This document shows, piece by piece, positions 25,201-34,549 of a DNA stretch of 50,308 bases. The position numbers and the translations under genes were made by a program. Source of the DNA: Duganella callida (GTDB lineage Bacteria > Pseudomonadota > Gammaproteobacteria > Burkholderiales > Burkholderiaceae_D); the NCBI RefSeq assembly GCF_004614165.1, contig NZ_SPVG01000034.1, positions 1-50,308 on the forward strand, read 5' to 3'. The notes under the pieces are model-generated. The model had not been told where the DNA came from and did not search any database. It saw only the letters and a list, made by a program, of their open reading frames with translations. Numbering within the stretch: position 1 is the stretch's first letter; each line of letters begins with the position of its first letter.

Positions 25201-25588
25201 GAACTTCGGTGATGTCGTTGAAGACCAGGGTCACGCCTTCGATGCCGGCGCTTTCGGCCAGCGGCTTGGACCACACCTGTACCGACAGGTAACTGCCACC
25301 GGCGCAGGTCAGGCAACTGTCCCAGCGTCCCGCCGTGCGCAGGTTGGCGATGGCGGCGCCGCGCACGTGGCGCGCAAAGAGATCCCCCACCGGACGGCCG
25401 GCCGGGTCGAAACCCAATGCGGCGCGCAATTCGGCGTTCGCCGCCAGCACTACATCACCGACGCCGCAGGCGCAGGCAGGCACGCCGACCAGCGCCAGCG
25501 CGTCGGCTACGAAATCCGGGTTGGTCGACTCACGATAGCCAGGGTGCATAGTTGGCCGATGATAAACCACAATCCCCCCTTCCGCCAT
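22295..25588 (-). CDS. Multi-PAS GGDEF/EAL protein (cyclic-di-GMP turnover)
   Basis: 1097 aa. About five PAS domains occupy residues 25-640. Four of them follow a near-repeat linker (LLEQKAILENAAVGI, LLEQKAILDNASVGI, LLENQAILDSAVLGI and similar), showing internal duplication. A coiled coil (RDELELRVQERTAELAGANAQL in part) leads to the cyclase domain. RLGGDEFVVL is intact near residue 750, with an RxxD inhibitory site (RASD) five residues before it. The phosphodiesterase domain has EVLLRW in place of EALLRW (about 877), FEITETALM and DDFGTGYSSL (about 1000), so it may also be active. No membrane segment is visible. The ATG at 25588 has AGGGAAG upstream; ATG 25549 and TTG 25612 are alternatives. 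Confidence 0.92.
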   Translation of the reverse strand: MAEGGIVVYHRPTMHPGYRESTNPDFVADALALVGVPACACGVGDVVLAANAELRAALGFDPAGRPVGDLFARHVRGAAIANLRTAGRWDSCLTCAGGSYLSVQVWSKPLAESAGIEGVTLVFNDITEVQRDQRALRKTLLEQKAILENAAVGIAFTKSGVIQECNIRWAEMLGYGRHELEGHSSVALYPRSEDLAALTAAATPVLARGEAYITDQQLRRKDGSLFWARLYGRAVDPLHPEEGNVWIAEDINEHRLDEEKLRRMLLEQKAILDNASVGILFSQSQIMMRCNARMAEMFGFAPGEMEGQPSAVVFPSAEAYEAFGREAAPLLSTGQSFEKKAYQFRRKDGSLFWCRVRARAVDAASRAGTIWILEDVTHSLQTQMEVEAIMTNASMSILFTKNRLITRYNRGFAEMFGYDETSGLGLPGRALYTSQESYDKLGAEAFPFLSIGKPFQTEIEMARSDGSRLWAQLIGYVVNPDDPTQGTIWVIEDRTEQKRAEEALRNALLENQAILDSAVLGISVVENGRNLRCNRKMEELFGYGPGEMNQLSVQAFYADKDAWESARANTLRDFAAGQVNVSEYELVRKDGTTFWARLSGRLFDLAQANGRSVWLVDDITLRREATEALARSRDELELRVQERTAELAGANAQLQGEIIERRQAEARVHHMAYHDSLTGLPNRALLSDRLDRAMLAAQRTERKLAVMFIDLDRFKTINDSLGHMTGDQLLKEVASRLCRAVRASDTVARLGGDEFVVLVPGIRGNEEASQVAEKIIEALSDSFPLEGRNLHITPSIGISVYPDDGANVETLMRNADGAMYHAKASGRNNYQFFKEVMNQTAARHFELESSLRGALAANEFELHFQPIMDIGTRRLHAMEVLLRWRRGGGELVTPDQFIPIIEENGMIVPIGEWVIRAACRQIMRWQGQGLTPVPLAVNLSPRQFMHRGLLEAIRAILDDTGVDPSLIEFEITETALMQHGEQTLEILGHINAMGIRLSIDDFGTGYSSLAYLKRFPVKKIKIDRAFIKDLEQSAEDRAIVAAIIALSDSLQLSVVAEGVETEGQYALLQRHGCQYAQGYLFSQPVPHSTAQLLLPRC

Positions 25589-25609
25589 CAGGGCTTCCCT
25601 GAAAAACGA

Positions 25610-25643
25610 CAATGCCCGGGGGCTGTGACACCCCCGGGCATTG
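25610..25643 (-). terminator. Rho-independent terminator after actP
   Basis: A 13-bp perfect stem (CAATGCCCGGGGG with CCCCCGGGCATTG) around an eight-base loop is followed on the minus strand by TCGTTTTTC. It lies just after the actP stop and only about 20 bp before the start of the GGDEF/EAL gene on the same strand. It should therefore insulate the two, and the promoter of the latter must overlap it or lie within actP. Confidence 0.85.
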
Positions 25644-25664
25644 TTGGCAGTATTGCTATTTTTA

Positions 25665-27329
25665 TCAGTGCGCGCTGGCGGCAGCGGCGCCGATGCCGGT
25701 CTCCGAACGCAATTCCTGCGCCTCGAAACCGGCGCGGTCGATGCGGGCGCGCGCGCTGTTGTCCACCAGCGAAATCACCCAGATGCAGACGAAGGCCAGC
25801 GGCATCGAGAAGATCGCCGGCGACGCGTAAGGGAAGATCGCGTCGGCATAGCCGAAGACATCGACCCACACCGATTTGGAAAGCACCGTCATCACCAGCG
25901 CCGTGATCAGGCCAATGAAGCCGCCGACGGTGGCGCCGCGGGTGGTGCAATCCTTCCACAGTACGGACATGAACAGCACCGGGAAGTTGGCCGAAGCGGC
26001 GATCGCGAAGGCCAGCGACACCATGAAGGCGACGTTCTGCTTTTCGAACAGAATCCCCAGCAGCACCGCGACGATACCCAGCGCGATGGTGGTCATCTTC
26101 GACACTTTCAGTTCTTCCGCGCCGGTCGCCTTGCCCTTCTTGATCACGGTGGCGTACAGGTCGTGCGACACCGCCGAGGCGCCGGACAGCGTCAGGCCAG
26201 CCACCACCGCCAGGATGGTAGCGAAAGCCACCGCCGAGATAAAGCCCAGGAACACGTTGCCGCCCACGGCTTTCGCCAGGTGCACCGCCGCCATGTTGGT
26301 ACCGCCCAGCAGCTTGCCGGCGCCGTCCTTGAACTCGGGATTGGTGCCCACCAGGACGATGGCGCCGAAACCGATGATGAAGGTCAGGATGTAGAAGTAG
26401 CCGATCCAGGTGGTGGCCCAGAACACCGACTTGCGCGCCTCTTTCGCGCTAGGCACGGTGAAGAAGCGCATCAGGATGTGCGGCAGGCCGGCGGTGCCGA
26501 ACATCAGCGCCATGCCGAAGGACAGCGCGGAAATCGGATCCTTGATAAAGGTGCCGGGGCCCATGATGGCCTCTTTCTTGGCGTGGACCTCTACCGATTT
26601 GGCGAACAGCGCCTCGGGGCTGAAGTTAAACTGCGCCATCACCATTATCGCCATGAAGCTGGCGCCGCCCAGCAGCATCACCGCCTTGATGATCTGCACC
26701 CAGGTGGTGGCGGTCATGCCGCCGAACAGCACATAGACCATCATCAGCACGCCGACCAGCACCACGGCCACCCAGTATTCGAGACCGAACAGCAGCTTGA
26801 TCAGCTGACCGGCGCCGACCATCTGCGCGATCAGGTAGAACGCCACGGTGACCAGCGTACCGGACGCCGCGAACACGCGCACCGGCGCCTGCTTGAAGCG
26901 GTAGGCGGCGACGTCGGCGAAAGTATAGCGGCCCAGATTACGCAGGCGCTCCGCCATCAGGAAAGTGATCACCGGCCAGCCGACCAGGAAGCCGATGGCG
27001 TAGATCAGGCCATCGTAGCCATTCAGGAACACGGAAGCGGAAATGCCCAGGAAGGAAGCGGCCGACATGAAGTCGCCGGCAATCGCCAGGCCGTTCTGGA
27101 AACCGGTGATGCCGCCGCCGGCCGTGTAGAAATCGGCGGCGGAGCGGGTCTTGGCCGCCGCCCACTTGGTTACGTACAGCGTAAACAGCACGAACACCGT
27201 GAACATGATGATCGCGGTCCAGTTGATCGGCTGGCGCTCGGCCTGACCGATATCGGGACCGGCGGCGAAGGCGGCGCCGGCGGCGGCGAGCAGCGTCAGT
27301 GCTGCCAGGCTGCGTTTCAGCGCGCTCAT
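25665..27329 (-). CDS. actP: Cation/acetate symporter ActP (sodium:solute symporter family)
   Basis: 554 aa, an inner-membrane permease of the SSS family that takes up acetate and, in known members, other short monocarboxylates such as propionate, with Na+ or H+. It has an N-terminal signal-like segment (about 1-22, ending AFAAGPDIG) and about 13 membrane helices. The family blocks [33 protein letters not shown] and [18 protein letters not shown] are present when read in pieces. Its ATG overlaps the DUF485 stop in an ATGA junction. Its position downstream of prpE suggests it supplies acids to the propionate pathway. Confidence 0.94.
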   Translation of the reverse strand: MSALKRSLAALTLLAAAGAAFAAGPDIGQAERQPINWTAIIMFTVFVLFTLYVTKWAAAKTRSAADFYTAGGGITGFQNGLAIAGDFMSAASFLGISASVFLNGYDGLIYAIGFLVGWPVITFLMAERLRNLGRYTFADVAAYRFKQAPVRVFAASGTLVTVAFYLIAQMVGAGQLIKLLFGLEYWVAVVLVGVLMMVYVLFGGMTATTWVQIIKAVMLLGGASFMAIMVMAQFNFSPEALFAKSVEVHAKKEAIMGPGTFIKDPISALSFGMALMFGTAGLPHILMRFFTVPSAKEARKSVFWATTWIGYFYILTFIIGFGAIVLVGTNPEFKDGAGKLLGGTNMAAVHLAKAVGGNVFLGFISAVAFATILAVVAGLTLSGASAVSHDLYATVIKKGKATGAEELKVSKMTTIALGIVAVLLGILFEKQNVAFMVSLAFAIAASANFPVLFMSVLWKDCTTRGATVGGFIGLITALVMTVLSKSVWVDVFGYADAIFPYASPAIFSMPLAFVCIWVISLVDNSARARIDRAGFEAQELRSETGIGAAAASAH

Positions 27330-27634
27330 GCCTGCACCTTGTCGTGGATGGCCTGCGTCAGCTGGTCGTACCGGCTGTTGGCGCGGCGGACGTAGATACC
27401 GGTGATCACCACCGTAAACACGATCACGAACAGACCGAGCGGCATACCCCAGGTCATGACGCCCTGGCCGGTTTTCGACGCCATGAACTCCTTATCGAAA
27501 GCGATCAGCAGAATGTAGCCGTAATAGACCACCATCATCAGCGCGGTCAGCGCCCAGCCGAAGCGGGAACGCGACTTCACCAGCTGGTGATAATTCGGAT
27601 CGCGCTTGATCTTTTGAACCAAATCTTCTTGCAT
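27326..27634 (-). CDS. yjcH: DUF485 membrane protein paired with ActP
   Basis: 102 aa, DUF485 family (E. coli YjcH), an inner-membrane protein with two helices (about residues 25-45 and 62-83). The family is almost always encoded just upstream of actP and its precise role is unproven. The ATG at 27634 has AGGAGA at good distance. The TGA overlaps the actP ATG by four bases (ATGA), which points to coupled translation and a shared complex. The 74 bp between it and prpE show no clear terminator, so transcription may run on from the prp genes. Confidence 0.9.
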   Translation of the reverse strand: MQEDLVQKIKRDPNYHQLVKSRSRFGWALTALMMVVYYGYILLIAFDKEFMASKTGQGVMTWGMPLGLFVIVFTVVITGIYVRRANSRYDQLTQAIHDKVQA

Positions 27635-27708
27635 TGCGTGTGTCTCCTGTTTAGATACTCTTTTGTTCGAGCTTGATCCAAGCATATAGACGGAGACTTA
27701 CCTGTATC

Positions 27709-29580
27709 TTACAAAAGTGCGCGTTCGATCTGCTGCAATGAAGATGGATCTTCGATCGAGGTCAGGTCGCCCGGATTGCGGCCTTCGCAGATGGCCTGTA
27801 TGGAGCGGCGCAGCAGCTTGCCGGATCTGGTCTTGGGCAAGGCCGTGACAAAATACACGCGCGACGGCCGCGCCACCGCGCCCAGCTGACGATCCACCGT
27901 GGCCATAATCTCGCGCTCCAGCGCCGCATGGTCGGCCGCGTTGGTTTTCAGGATCGCGAACGCCACCGCCACCTGGCCCTTGACCGCATCCTTGACGCCC
28001 ACCACCGCCACTTCGGATACGGCGGGATGGCTGGTGATCGACTCCTCGATCTCGCGTGTGCCGAGACGATGACCGGCGCAATTGATCACATCATCGGTGC
28101 GGCCCAGGATGAAGTAATAGCCATCCTCGTCGCGCACGCCCCAGTCGAAGGTTGAATAGACCTGCCGGCCCTTGAAATCGGACCAGTAGGTATCGACAAA
28201 GCGCCGGTCGTCGCCATACACGGTCTGCATGCAGCCGGGCGGCAGCGGCCCTTCGATCATCACCACGCCTTTTTCGTTGGTCGCACATTCCTCGCCGGTG
28301 GACTCATTGATCAAGCGGACCTTGTAACCGAACATTGGCACACCGGGACTGCCGAGCCGCGTCGGCAGATCCTCGATGCCCTTGGCGATCGACAGGATCG
28401 GCCAGCCGGTCTCGGTCTGCCAGTAGTTGTCGATGATGGGCACACCCAGTTCGCCGGCGATCCAGCTGGACGTGGTCTCGTCGAGCGGCTCGCCGGCCAG
28501 GTACAACGCCTTCAGCGACGACTTGTCATACTTGCGCATCAACCCGGCCGGCTGCTTGCGCAGCACACGGATCGCGGTCGGCGCCGAGAACATGCGCGTC
28601 ACCTTGTATTTCTCGACGATGCTCCACCAGATGCCCGCATCCGGACAGACCGGCAAGCCCTCATACATGATGGTGGCCATGCCGGCGATCAGCGGGCCGT
28701 AGACGATATATGAATGCCCCACCACCCAGCCGATATCGGAAGTGGCGAAAAAAGTCTCGCCGGCCTTGGCGCAAAAGTTGTACTTCAACGACGCCGCCAG
28801 CGCCACCGCATAGCCGCCGACATCGCGCTGCACGCCCTTCGGCTTGCCGGTGGTACCGGACGTATAGAGGATATAAGACGGCTCGTTCGACTCCAGCCAG
28901 GTCACCGGCACGCGCGCTTCGTGGATACAGGCACGCAGCTGGGCGTAATCGACATCGCGGTCCTCGACGCGCACCATCGGCGCCAGACCACGATCCACCA
29001 GCAGCACTTTGGCCGGCTTGGCGGACGACAGGCCGATTGCCTCATCCAGCAGGGGCTTGTACGGAATCGGCTTGCCATTGCGCGAACCGGCATCGGCGGA
29101 GACGATCAGCACCGGCCTGGCGTCATCGATGCGGCTGGCCAGACTGTGGGATGCGAAGCCGCCGAACACCACCGAATGAACCGCGCCGATACGGGCGCAG
29201 GCCAGCATGGCGAAAGCGGCTTCCGCGATCATCGGCATATAGATCAGCACCCGGTCGCCCTTGCGCACGCCGAGCGACTGCATCATCGCCGCGCAGCGTT
29301 CCACCTCGCAGCGCAGCTCCTGGAACGTGTAGACACGTTCGCTGTTGGTTTCGGTGGAAATGGCGATCAGCGCCGGCTGATCGCCCTGGGTCGCACACCA
29401 GCGGTCGACCGCGTTGTAACACAGATTGGTCTGCGCACCGACGAACCAGCGGGCGAACGGCGGAGACGAATAATCCAGCACCTGCGTCCAGGGCGAGTTC
29501 CAATCGATGAGCGCAGCCTCGTCCCGCCAGAACAGCTCCGGCGTAACGACCGAGCGCCGATAAACCTCAGCGTACTTCAT
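27709..29580 (-). CDS. prpE: Propionate-CoA ligase
   Basis: 623 aa, an AMP-forming acyl-CoA synthetase that activates propionate to propionyl-CoA, the entry to the 2-methylcitrate cycle. The N-terminal ACAS_N region opens MKYAEVYRRSVVTPELFWRDEAALIDW. The phosphate loop is YTSGTTGKPKGVQRD (about residue 235), the adenylate motif includes YWQTETGWPI, and the catalytic lysine lies in TRSGKLLRRSI near the C-terminus. Length and start match PrpE better than acetyl-CoA synthetase (about 650). It is 26 bp after prpF on the same strand, so it is probably part of the prp operon. Acetate may be a side substrate. Confidence 0.92.
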   Translation of the reverse strand: MKYAEVYRRSVVTPELFWRDEAALIDWNSPWTQVLDYSSPPFARWFVGAQTNLCYNAVDRWCATQGDQPALIAISTETNSERVYTFQELRCEVERCAAMMQSLGVRKGDRVLIYMPMIAEAAFAMLACARIGAVHSVVFGGFASHSLASRIDDARPVLIVSADAGSRNGKPIPYKPLLDEAIGLSSAKPAKVLLVDRGLAPMVRVEDRDVDYAQLRACIHEARVPVTWLESNEPSYILYTSGTTGKPKGVQRDVGGYAVALAASLKYNFCAKAGETFFATSDIGWVVGHSYIVYGPLIAGMATIMYEGLPVCPDAGIWWSIVEKYKVTRMFSAPTAIRVLRKQPAGLMRKYDKSSLKALYLAGEPLDETTSSWIAGELGVPIIDNYWQTETGWPILSIAKGIEDLPTRLGSPGVPMFGYKVRLINESTGEECATNEKGVVMIEGPLPPGCMQTVYGDDRRFVDTYWSDFKGRQVYSTFDWGVRDEDGYYFILGRTDDVINCAGHRLGTREIEESITSHPAVSEVAVVGVKDAVKGQVAVAFAILKTNAADHAALEREIMATVDRQLGAVARPSRVYFVTALPKTRSGKLLRRSIQAICEGRNPGDLTSIEDPSSLQQIERALL

Positions 29581-29606
29581 GTCTCCTCCGTATCAAGCTC
29601 AAGAGT

Positions 29607-30791
29607 TCAGGCCGGGACGCGGACCCAGCCTTCCATCAGCACGCGGGCGCTGCGGCTCATGACCGCTTTTTTGACGCTCCACTCACCGTGCTCCTGCACC
29701 GCTTCGGCGCCGACGCGCAGGGTGCCGGATGGGTGGCCGAAGCGTACCGCATTGCGTTCGCCACCACCCGCCGCCAAGTTGACCAGTGTGCCCGGAATCG
29801 CGGCGGCCGTGCCGATCGCCACCGCGGCGGTGCCCATCATGGCGTGGTGCAGCTTGCCCATCGAGAGGGCGCGCACCAGCAGGTCGATGTCTTCCGCCGC
29901 AACCCGCTTGCCGCTGGATGCCGTGTACGCTGCCGGCGGTGCAACGAACGCCACTTTCGGCGTGTGCTGGCGCGTGACCGCCTCGCCGATGTCCTTGATC
30001 AGTCCCATGCGCACGGCGCCGTATGCGCGGATGGTCTCGAACATGGCCAGCGCCCTGGCGTCGCCATTGATCACGTCCTGCAGTTCAGTGCCCGTGTAGC
30101 CGATGGCGTCCGCGTTGATGAAGATGGTCGGGATGCCGGCATTGATCATGGTCGCCTGCAGCGTGCCGATGCCCGGCACTTCCAGCTCATCGACCAGCTG
30201 GCCGGTCGGGAACATGGCGCCGCCCGCGCCCTCTTCTTCCGCCGCCGGGTCCATGAACTCCAACTGGACTTCCGCGGCCGGAAAGGTGACGCCATCGAGT
30301 TCGAAGTCGCCGGTTTCCTGCACTGCGCCGTTGGTCATCGGGATGTGGGCGATGATGGTCTTGCCGATGTTGGCCTGCCAGATGCGGATCACCGCCACGC
30401 CGTCGCGCGGCACGCGCGCCGGGTCCACCATGCCACCGCTGATGGCGAACGCGCCCACCGCCGCCGACAGGTTGCCGCAATTGCCGCTCCAGTCGACGAA
30501 GGCCTTGTCGATGGCGACCTGGCCGAACAGATAATCGACATCGTGATCCGGCCGGCTGCTTTTGGACAGGATGACCGTCTTGCTGGTGCTCGAGGTGGCG
30601 CCGCCCATGCCGTCGATCTGCTTGCCATAAGGGTCGGGACTGCCGATCACGCGCAGCAGCAGCTTGTCGCGTTCAGGACCAGGGCGCTGCGCGGCTTCCG
30701 GCAGATCCTGCAGCCGGAAGAACACGCCCTTGCTGGTACCGCCTCGCATGTAGGTGGCGGGGATTCTGATTTGTGGTTGATGGCTCATCAT
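29607..30791 (-). CDS. prpF: 2-methylaconitate cis-trans isomerase PrpF
   Basis: 394 aa, PrpF/AcnD-accessory family with a diaminopimelate-epimerase-like fold. It isomerises trans-2-methylaconitate made by AcnD to the cis form that aconitase can hydrate. It opens IRIPATYMRGGTSKGVFF and contains DWSGNCGNLSAAVGAFAI, both hallmarks of the family. The ATG at 30791 overlaps the acnD TGA by four bases; a second ATG follows at once (30788). Its presence marks the AcnD/PrpF version of the methylcitrate cycle rather than the PrpD version of enterics. Confidence 0.94.
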   Translation of the reverse strand: MMSHQPQIRIPATYMRGGTSKGVFFRLQDLPEAAQRPGPERDKLLLRVIGSPDPYGKQIDGMGGATSSTSKTVILSKSSRPDHDVDYLFGQVAIDKAFVDWSGNCGNLSAAVGAFAISGGMVDPARVPRDGVAVIRIWQANIGKTIIAHIPMTNGAVQETGDFELDGVTFPAAEVQLEFMDPAAEEEGAGGAMFPTGQLVDELEVPGIGTLQATMINAGIPTIFINADAIGYTGTELQDVINGDARALAMFETIRAYGAVRMGLIKDIGEAVTRQHTPKVAFVAPPAAYTASSGKRVAAEDIDLLVRALSMGKLHHAMMGTAAVAIGTAAAIPGTLVNLAAGGGERNAVRFGHPSGTLRVGAEAVQEHGEWSVKKAVMSRSARVLMEGWVRVPA

Positions 30792-33385
30792 GCCGCCTTC
30801 GCCGATTCCAGGAAGTCCTGCGCGAAGCGCTGCAGCACGCCGCCCGCTTCGTAGATCGATACGTCTTCCGACGAGTCCAGGCGGCAGGTCACCGGCACTT
30901 CGACGCGCTCGCCGTTCGCGCGGTGGATGACCAGCGCCAGCGTGGCGCGCGGCGCGCGTTCGCCAATCACGTCGAAGGTCTCGCTGCCGTCGATGCCCAG
31001 CGTCAGGCGGTTCACGCCCGGCTTGAATTCCAGCGGCAGCACGCCCATACCCACCAGGTTGGTGCGGTGGATACGCTCGAAGCCTTCCGCCACGATCGCT
31101 TCCACGCCCGCCAGCCGCACGCCCTTGGCCGCCCAGTCGCGCGACGAACCCTGGCCGTAATCGGCGCCGGCGATCACGATCAGCGGCTGCTTGCGGTCCA
31201 TATAGGTCTCGATGGCTTCCCACATGCGGGTGATCGTGCCTTCCGGCTCGATACGCGCCAGCGAGCCGGCTTTCACGTTACCATCCGCATCGCGCACCAT
31301 CTCGTTCTTCAGCGTCGGATTGGCGAAAGTGGCGCGCTGCGCGGTCAGGTGATCGCCGCGGTGCGTGGCGTAGGAGTTGAAGTCCTCTTCCGGCAGTCCC
31401 ATTTTGTGCAGGTATTCGCCGGCGGCGGAATTCATCATGATTGCGTTCGACGGCGACAGGTGATCGGTGGTGATGTTGTCGCCCAGGACCGCCAGCGGCC
31501 GCATGCCCTTCAGCGTACGTGCGCCGGCCAGCGCACCTTCCCAGTACGGCGGGCGGCGGATATAAGTCGATTGCGGACGCCAGTCGTACAGCGGCGCGGC
31601 GCGCTCGATCGCGCCTTCCGCGCGCGCGAACATGGGGATGTAGACCTTGCGGAAGTGCTCCGGCTTGACCGATGCGGCGACGATGGCGTCGATTTCCTCA
31701 TCGCTCGGCCACAGGTCTTTCAGTGTCACAGGCTTGCCGTCGGCGTCATGGCCCAGCACATCCTTTTCGATGTCGAAGCGGATGGTGCCGGCGATGGCGT
31801 AGGCCACCACCAGCGGCGGCGATGCCAGGAAAGCCTGTTTGGCATAAGGGTGGATGCGGCCATCGAAGTTGCGGTTGCCCGACAGGACGGCCGTGGCGTA
31901 CAGATCGCGGTCCACCACTTCCTGCTGAATCACCGGGTCCAGCGCGCCGGACATGCCGTTGCACGAGGTGCAGGCATACGCCACCACGCCAAAGCCGAGC
32001 TTTTCCAGCTCCGGCAGCAGACCCGCTTCTTCCAGATACAGCGTCACTGCCTTGGAGCCCGGCGCCAGCGAAGACTTGACCCATGGCTTGCGCAGCAGGC
32101 CGGCGCGATTGGCATTTCGCGCCAGCAGACCCGCGGCGATCATGTTGCGCGGGTTGTTGGTGTTGGTGCAGCTGGTGATGGCGGCGATGATCACCGCGCC
32201 GTCGGGCATCTTGCCCGGTTCGTTTTCCACCACACCGGCGATACCCCGCGCCGCCAGGTCGGTAGTCGCCACGCGCTTGTGCGGGTTGGACGGACCGGCG
32301 ATATTGCGCACCACGGTCGACAGATCGAAGGTGAGCACGCGCTCATATTCAGCCGTCTTCAGGCTGTCCGACCACAGGCCGGTGTGTCTGGCGTAGGTTT
32401 CCACCAGCGCCACCAGTGCGTCGTCGCGGCCGGTCAGTTTCAGGTACTTGATGGTCTGCTCGTCGATCAAGAACATGGCGGCCGTGGCGCCGAATTCCGG
32501 CGCCATGTTGGCGATGGTGGCGCGGTCGCCCAGCGTCAGCGCGGTGGCGCCCTCGCCGAAGAACTCCAGATAGGCCGATACCACTTTTTCCTTGCGCAGG
32601 AATTCGGTCAGCGCCAGCACGATGTCGGTGGCGGTGATGCCCGGCTGCGGTTTGCCGCTCAGCTCCACGCCGACGATGTCCGGCAGTCGCATCCACGATG
32701 CGCGGCCCAGCATCACCGTCTCCGCTTCCAGTCCGCCGACGCCGATGGCGATCACGCCCAGCGCATCGACCATGGGGGTGTGCGAGTCGGTGCCGACCAG
32801 CGTGTCCGGATAGGCCACGCCGTCGCTGACCTGGATCACCGGCGACATGCGCTCGAGGTTGATCTGGTGCAGGATGCCGTTCCCCGGCGGGATCACGTCC
32901 ACGTTCTGGAACGCCTTTTTGGTCCAGTCGATGAAGTGGAAGCGGTCTTCGTTGCGGCGGTCTTCGATGGCGCGGTTCTTGTCGAATGCGTCGGGATCGA
33001 AGCCGCCGCATTCGACCGCCAGCGAGTGATCCACCACCAGTTGCGTCGGAACCACGGGATTGACCAGCGCCGGATCGCCGCCCTGCTGTGCAATGGCGTC
33101 GCGCAGGCCGGCCAGATCGACCAGCGCGGTCTGGCCCAGGATGTCGTGGCAGACCACGCGCGCCGGGAACCAGGGAAAGTCCAGATCGCGCTTGCGCTCG
33201 ATCAGCTGCGACAGCGAGGCAGTCAGCGTCGCCGGATCGCAGCGTCGCACCAGGTTTTCCGCCAACACGCGCGAGGTGTAAGGCAGCTTGTCCCAGGCGC
33301 CTGGCTGGATGGCGTCGACGGCTTCACGCGCGTCGAAGAAGTCGAGCTGGGTGCCCGGCAGGTTCTTGCGAAATGCGGAGTTCAT
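30788..33385 (-). CDS. acnD: Fe/S-dependent 2-methylcitrate dehydratase AcnD
   Basis: 865 aa, an aconitase-superfamily enzyme that dehydrates 2-methylcitrate to 2-methylaconitate. The [4Fe-4S] cysteines are in AITSCTNTNNPRNMI (about residue 420) and YACTSCNGMSGALDP (about 485). The N-terminal TRVLAENLVRR and DHSLAV motifs are aconitase-like, and the C-terminal swivel domain has GADYGQGSSRDWAAKG. The close link with prpF and prpC separates it from housekeeping aconitase A. The start is two bases downstream of the prpC stop, so the genes are tightly packed in one operon. Confidence 0.95.
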   Translation of the reverse strand: MNSAFRKNLPGTQLDFFDAREAVDAIQPGAWDKLPYTSRVLAENLVRRCDPATLTASLSQLIERKRDLDFPWFPARVVCHDILGQTALVDLAGLRDAIAQQGGDPALVNPVVPTQLVVDHSLAVECGGFDPDAFDKNRAIEDRRNEDRFHFIDWTKKAFQNVDVIPPGNGILHQINLERMSPVIQVSDGVAYPDTLVGTDSHTPMVDALGVIAIGVGGLEAETVMLGRASWMRLPDIVGVELSGKPQPGITATDIVLALTEFLRKEKVVSAYLEFFGEGATALTLGDRATIANMAPEFGATAAMFLIDEQTIKYLKLTGRDDALVALVETYARHTGLWSDSLKTAEYERVLTFDLSTVVRNIAGPSNPHKRVATTDLAARGIAGVVENEPGKMPDGAVIIAAITSCTNTNNPRNMIAAGLLARNANRAGLLRKPWVKSSLAPGSKAVTLYLEEAGLLPELEKLGFGVVAYACTSCNGMSGALDPVIQQEVVDRDLYATAVLSGNRNFDGRIHPYAKQAFLASPPLVVAYAIAGTIRFDIEKDVLGHDADGKPVTLKDLWPSDEEIDAIVAASVKPEHFRKVYIPMFARAEGAIERAAPLYDWRPQSTYIRRPPYWEGALAGARTLKGMRPLAVLGDNITTDHLSPSNAIMMNSAAGEYLHKMGLPEEDFNSYATHRGDHLTAQRATFANPTLKNEMVRDADGNVKAGSLARIEPEGTITRMWEAIETYMDRKQPLIVIAGADYGQGSSRDWAAKGVRLAGVEAIVAEGFERIHRTNLVGMGVLPLEFKPGVNRLTLGIDGSETFDVIGERAPRATLALVIHRANGERVEVPVTCRLDSSEDVSIYEAGGVLQRFAQDFLESAKAA

Positions 33386-33387
33386 GA

Positions 33388-34536
33388 TTATTTGCGATCC
33401 TTGATCGGAACGAACTTGAGGTCTTCAGGGCCGACGTAGTTGGCGCTTGGACGAATGATCTTGTTGTCGATGCGTTGTTCGATGATGTGCGCCGACCAGC
33501 CGGAGGTGCGCGAAATGACGAACAGCGGCGTGAACATCGCCGTCGGCACGCCCATCATGTGGTAGGACACGGCCGAGAACCAGTCCAGGTTGGGGAACAT
33601 CTTTTTGATCTCCCACATCACCGATTCCAGCCGTTCGGCGATATCGAACATCTTGGTCGAACCGGCTTCCTCGGACAGCTGGCGCGCCACTCCCTTGATC
33701 ACCACGTTGCGCGGGTCGGATACGGTATACACCGGGTGGCCGAAGCCGATTACCACTTCCTTGTTGGCGACGCGGTTGCGGATATCGGCTTCCGCCTCGT
33801 CCGGATTTTCGTAGCGCTTCTGGATTTCGAAGGCGACCTCGTTGGCGCCGCCGTGTTTCGGACCGCGCAGCGCGCCGATGGCGCCGGTGATCGCCGAATG
33901 CATGTCCGAACCGGTGCCGGAGATCACGCGGCTGGTAAAGGTGGAGGCATTGAATTCATGCTCGGCGTACAGGATCAGCGAGGTGTGCATCGCGCGCACC
34001 CACGATTCGCGCGGCTTCTCGCCGTGCAGCAGGTGCAGGAAATGGCCGCCGATCGAGTCGTCGTCGGTTTCCACGTCGATGCGCTTGCCGTTATGGCTGT
34101 AGTGGTACCAGTACAGCAGCATGGAGCCGAACGATGCCATCAGGCGGTCGGCGATATCGCGCGCGCCCGGAACGTTATGATCATCCTTTTCCGGCAGCAC
34201 GCAACCGAGCACCGAGACGCCGGTGCGCATCACGTCCATCGGATGCGCCGATGCCGGCAGCGCCTCCAGTGCCGACTTCACCGCCTGCGGCAGGCCGCGC
34301 AGCGATTTCAGCTTGGCCTTGTAGCCCTTCAGTTCCGCCACGGTCGGTAGTTTGCCGTGCACCAGCAGGTAGGCGATTTCCTCGAATTCGCAGGTGGTGG
34401 CGACATCCAGGATGTCGTAGCCGCGGTAGTGCAGATCGTTGCCGGTTTTGCCGACGGAGCACAGCGCGGTGTTACCTGCCGCGACGCCGGACAGGGCGAC
34501 GGATTTTTTCGGCTTGAAGGTTGTGGCTTCGGTCAT
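33388..34536 (-). CDS. prpC: 2-methylcitrate synthase
   Basis: 382 aa, citrate-synthase family, condensing propionyl-CoA with oxaloacetate. It opens [30 protein letters not shown], typical of PrpC. The catalytic blocks are GPKHGGANE and [13 protein letters not shown], with the His and downstream Asp residues in place. The ATG at 34536 has AGGAGA upstream; the frame is open further upstream only by chance, and any longer form would overlap prpB. It lies 13 bp after the prpB stop. Confidence 0.95.
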   Translation of the reverse strand: MTEATTFKPKKSVALSGVAAGNTALCSVGKTGNDLHYRGYDILDVATTCEFEEIAYLLVHGKLPTVAELKGYKAKLKSLRGLPQAVKSALEALPASAHPMDVMRTGVSVLGCVLPEKDDHNVPGARDIADRLMASFGSMLLYWYHYSHNGKRIDVETDDDSIGGHFLHLLHGEKPRESWVRAMHTSLILYAEHEFNASTFTSRVISGTGSDMHSAITGAIGALRGPKHGGANEVAFEIQKRYENPDEAEADIRNRVANKEVVIGFGHPVYTVSDPRNVVIKGVARQLSEEAGSTKMFDIAERLESVMWEIKKMFPNLDWFSAVSYHMMGVPTAMFTPLFVISRTSGWSAHIIEQRIDNKIIRPSANYVGPEDLKFVPIKDRK

Positions 34537-34549
34537 TTGGTGTCTCCTC

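Noticed and set aside
22751-25906. A 1051-codon open frame on the plus strand opposite the GGDEF/EAL gene
   Set aside because: Same antisense effect of codon bias; the minus-strand frame carries intact PAS, GGDEF and EAL motifs.
30773-33439. An 888-codon open frame on the plus strand opposite acnD
   Set aside because: Antisense artefact; the minus frame matches AcnD over its full length.
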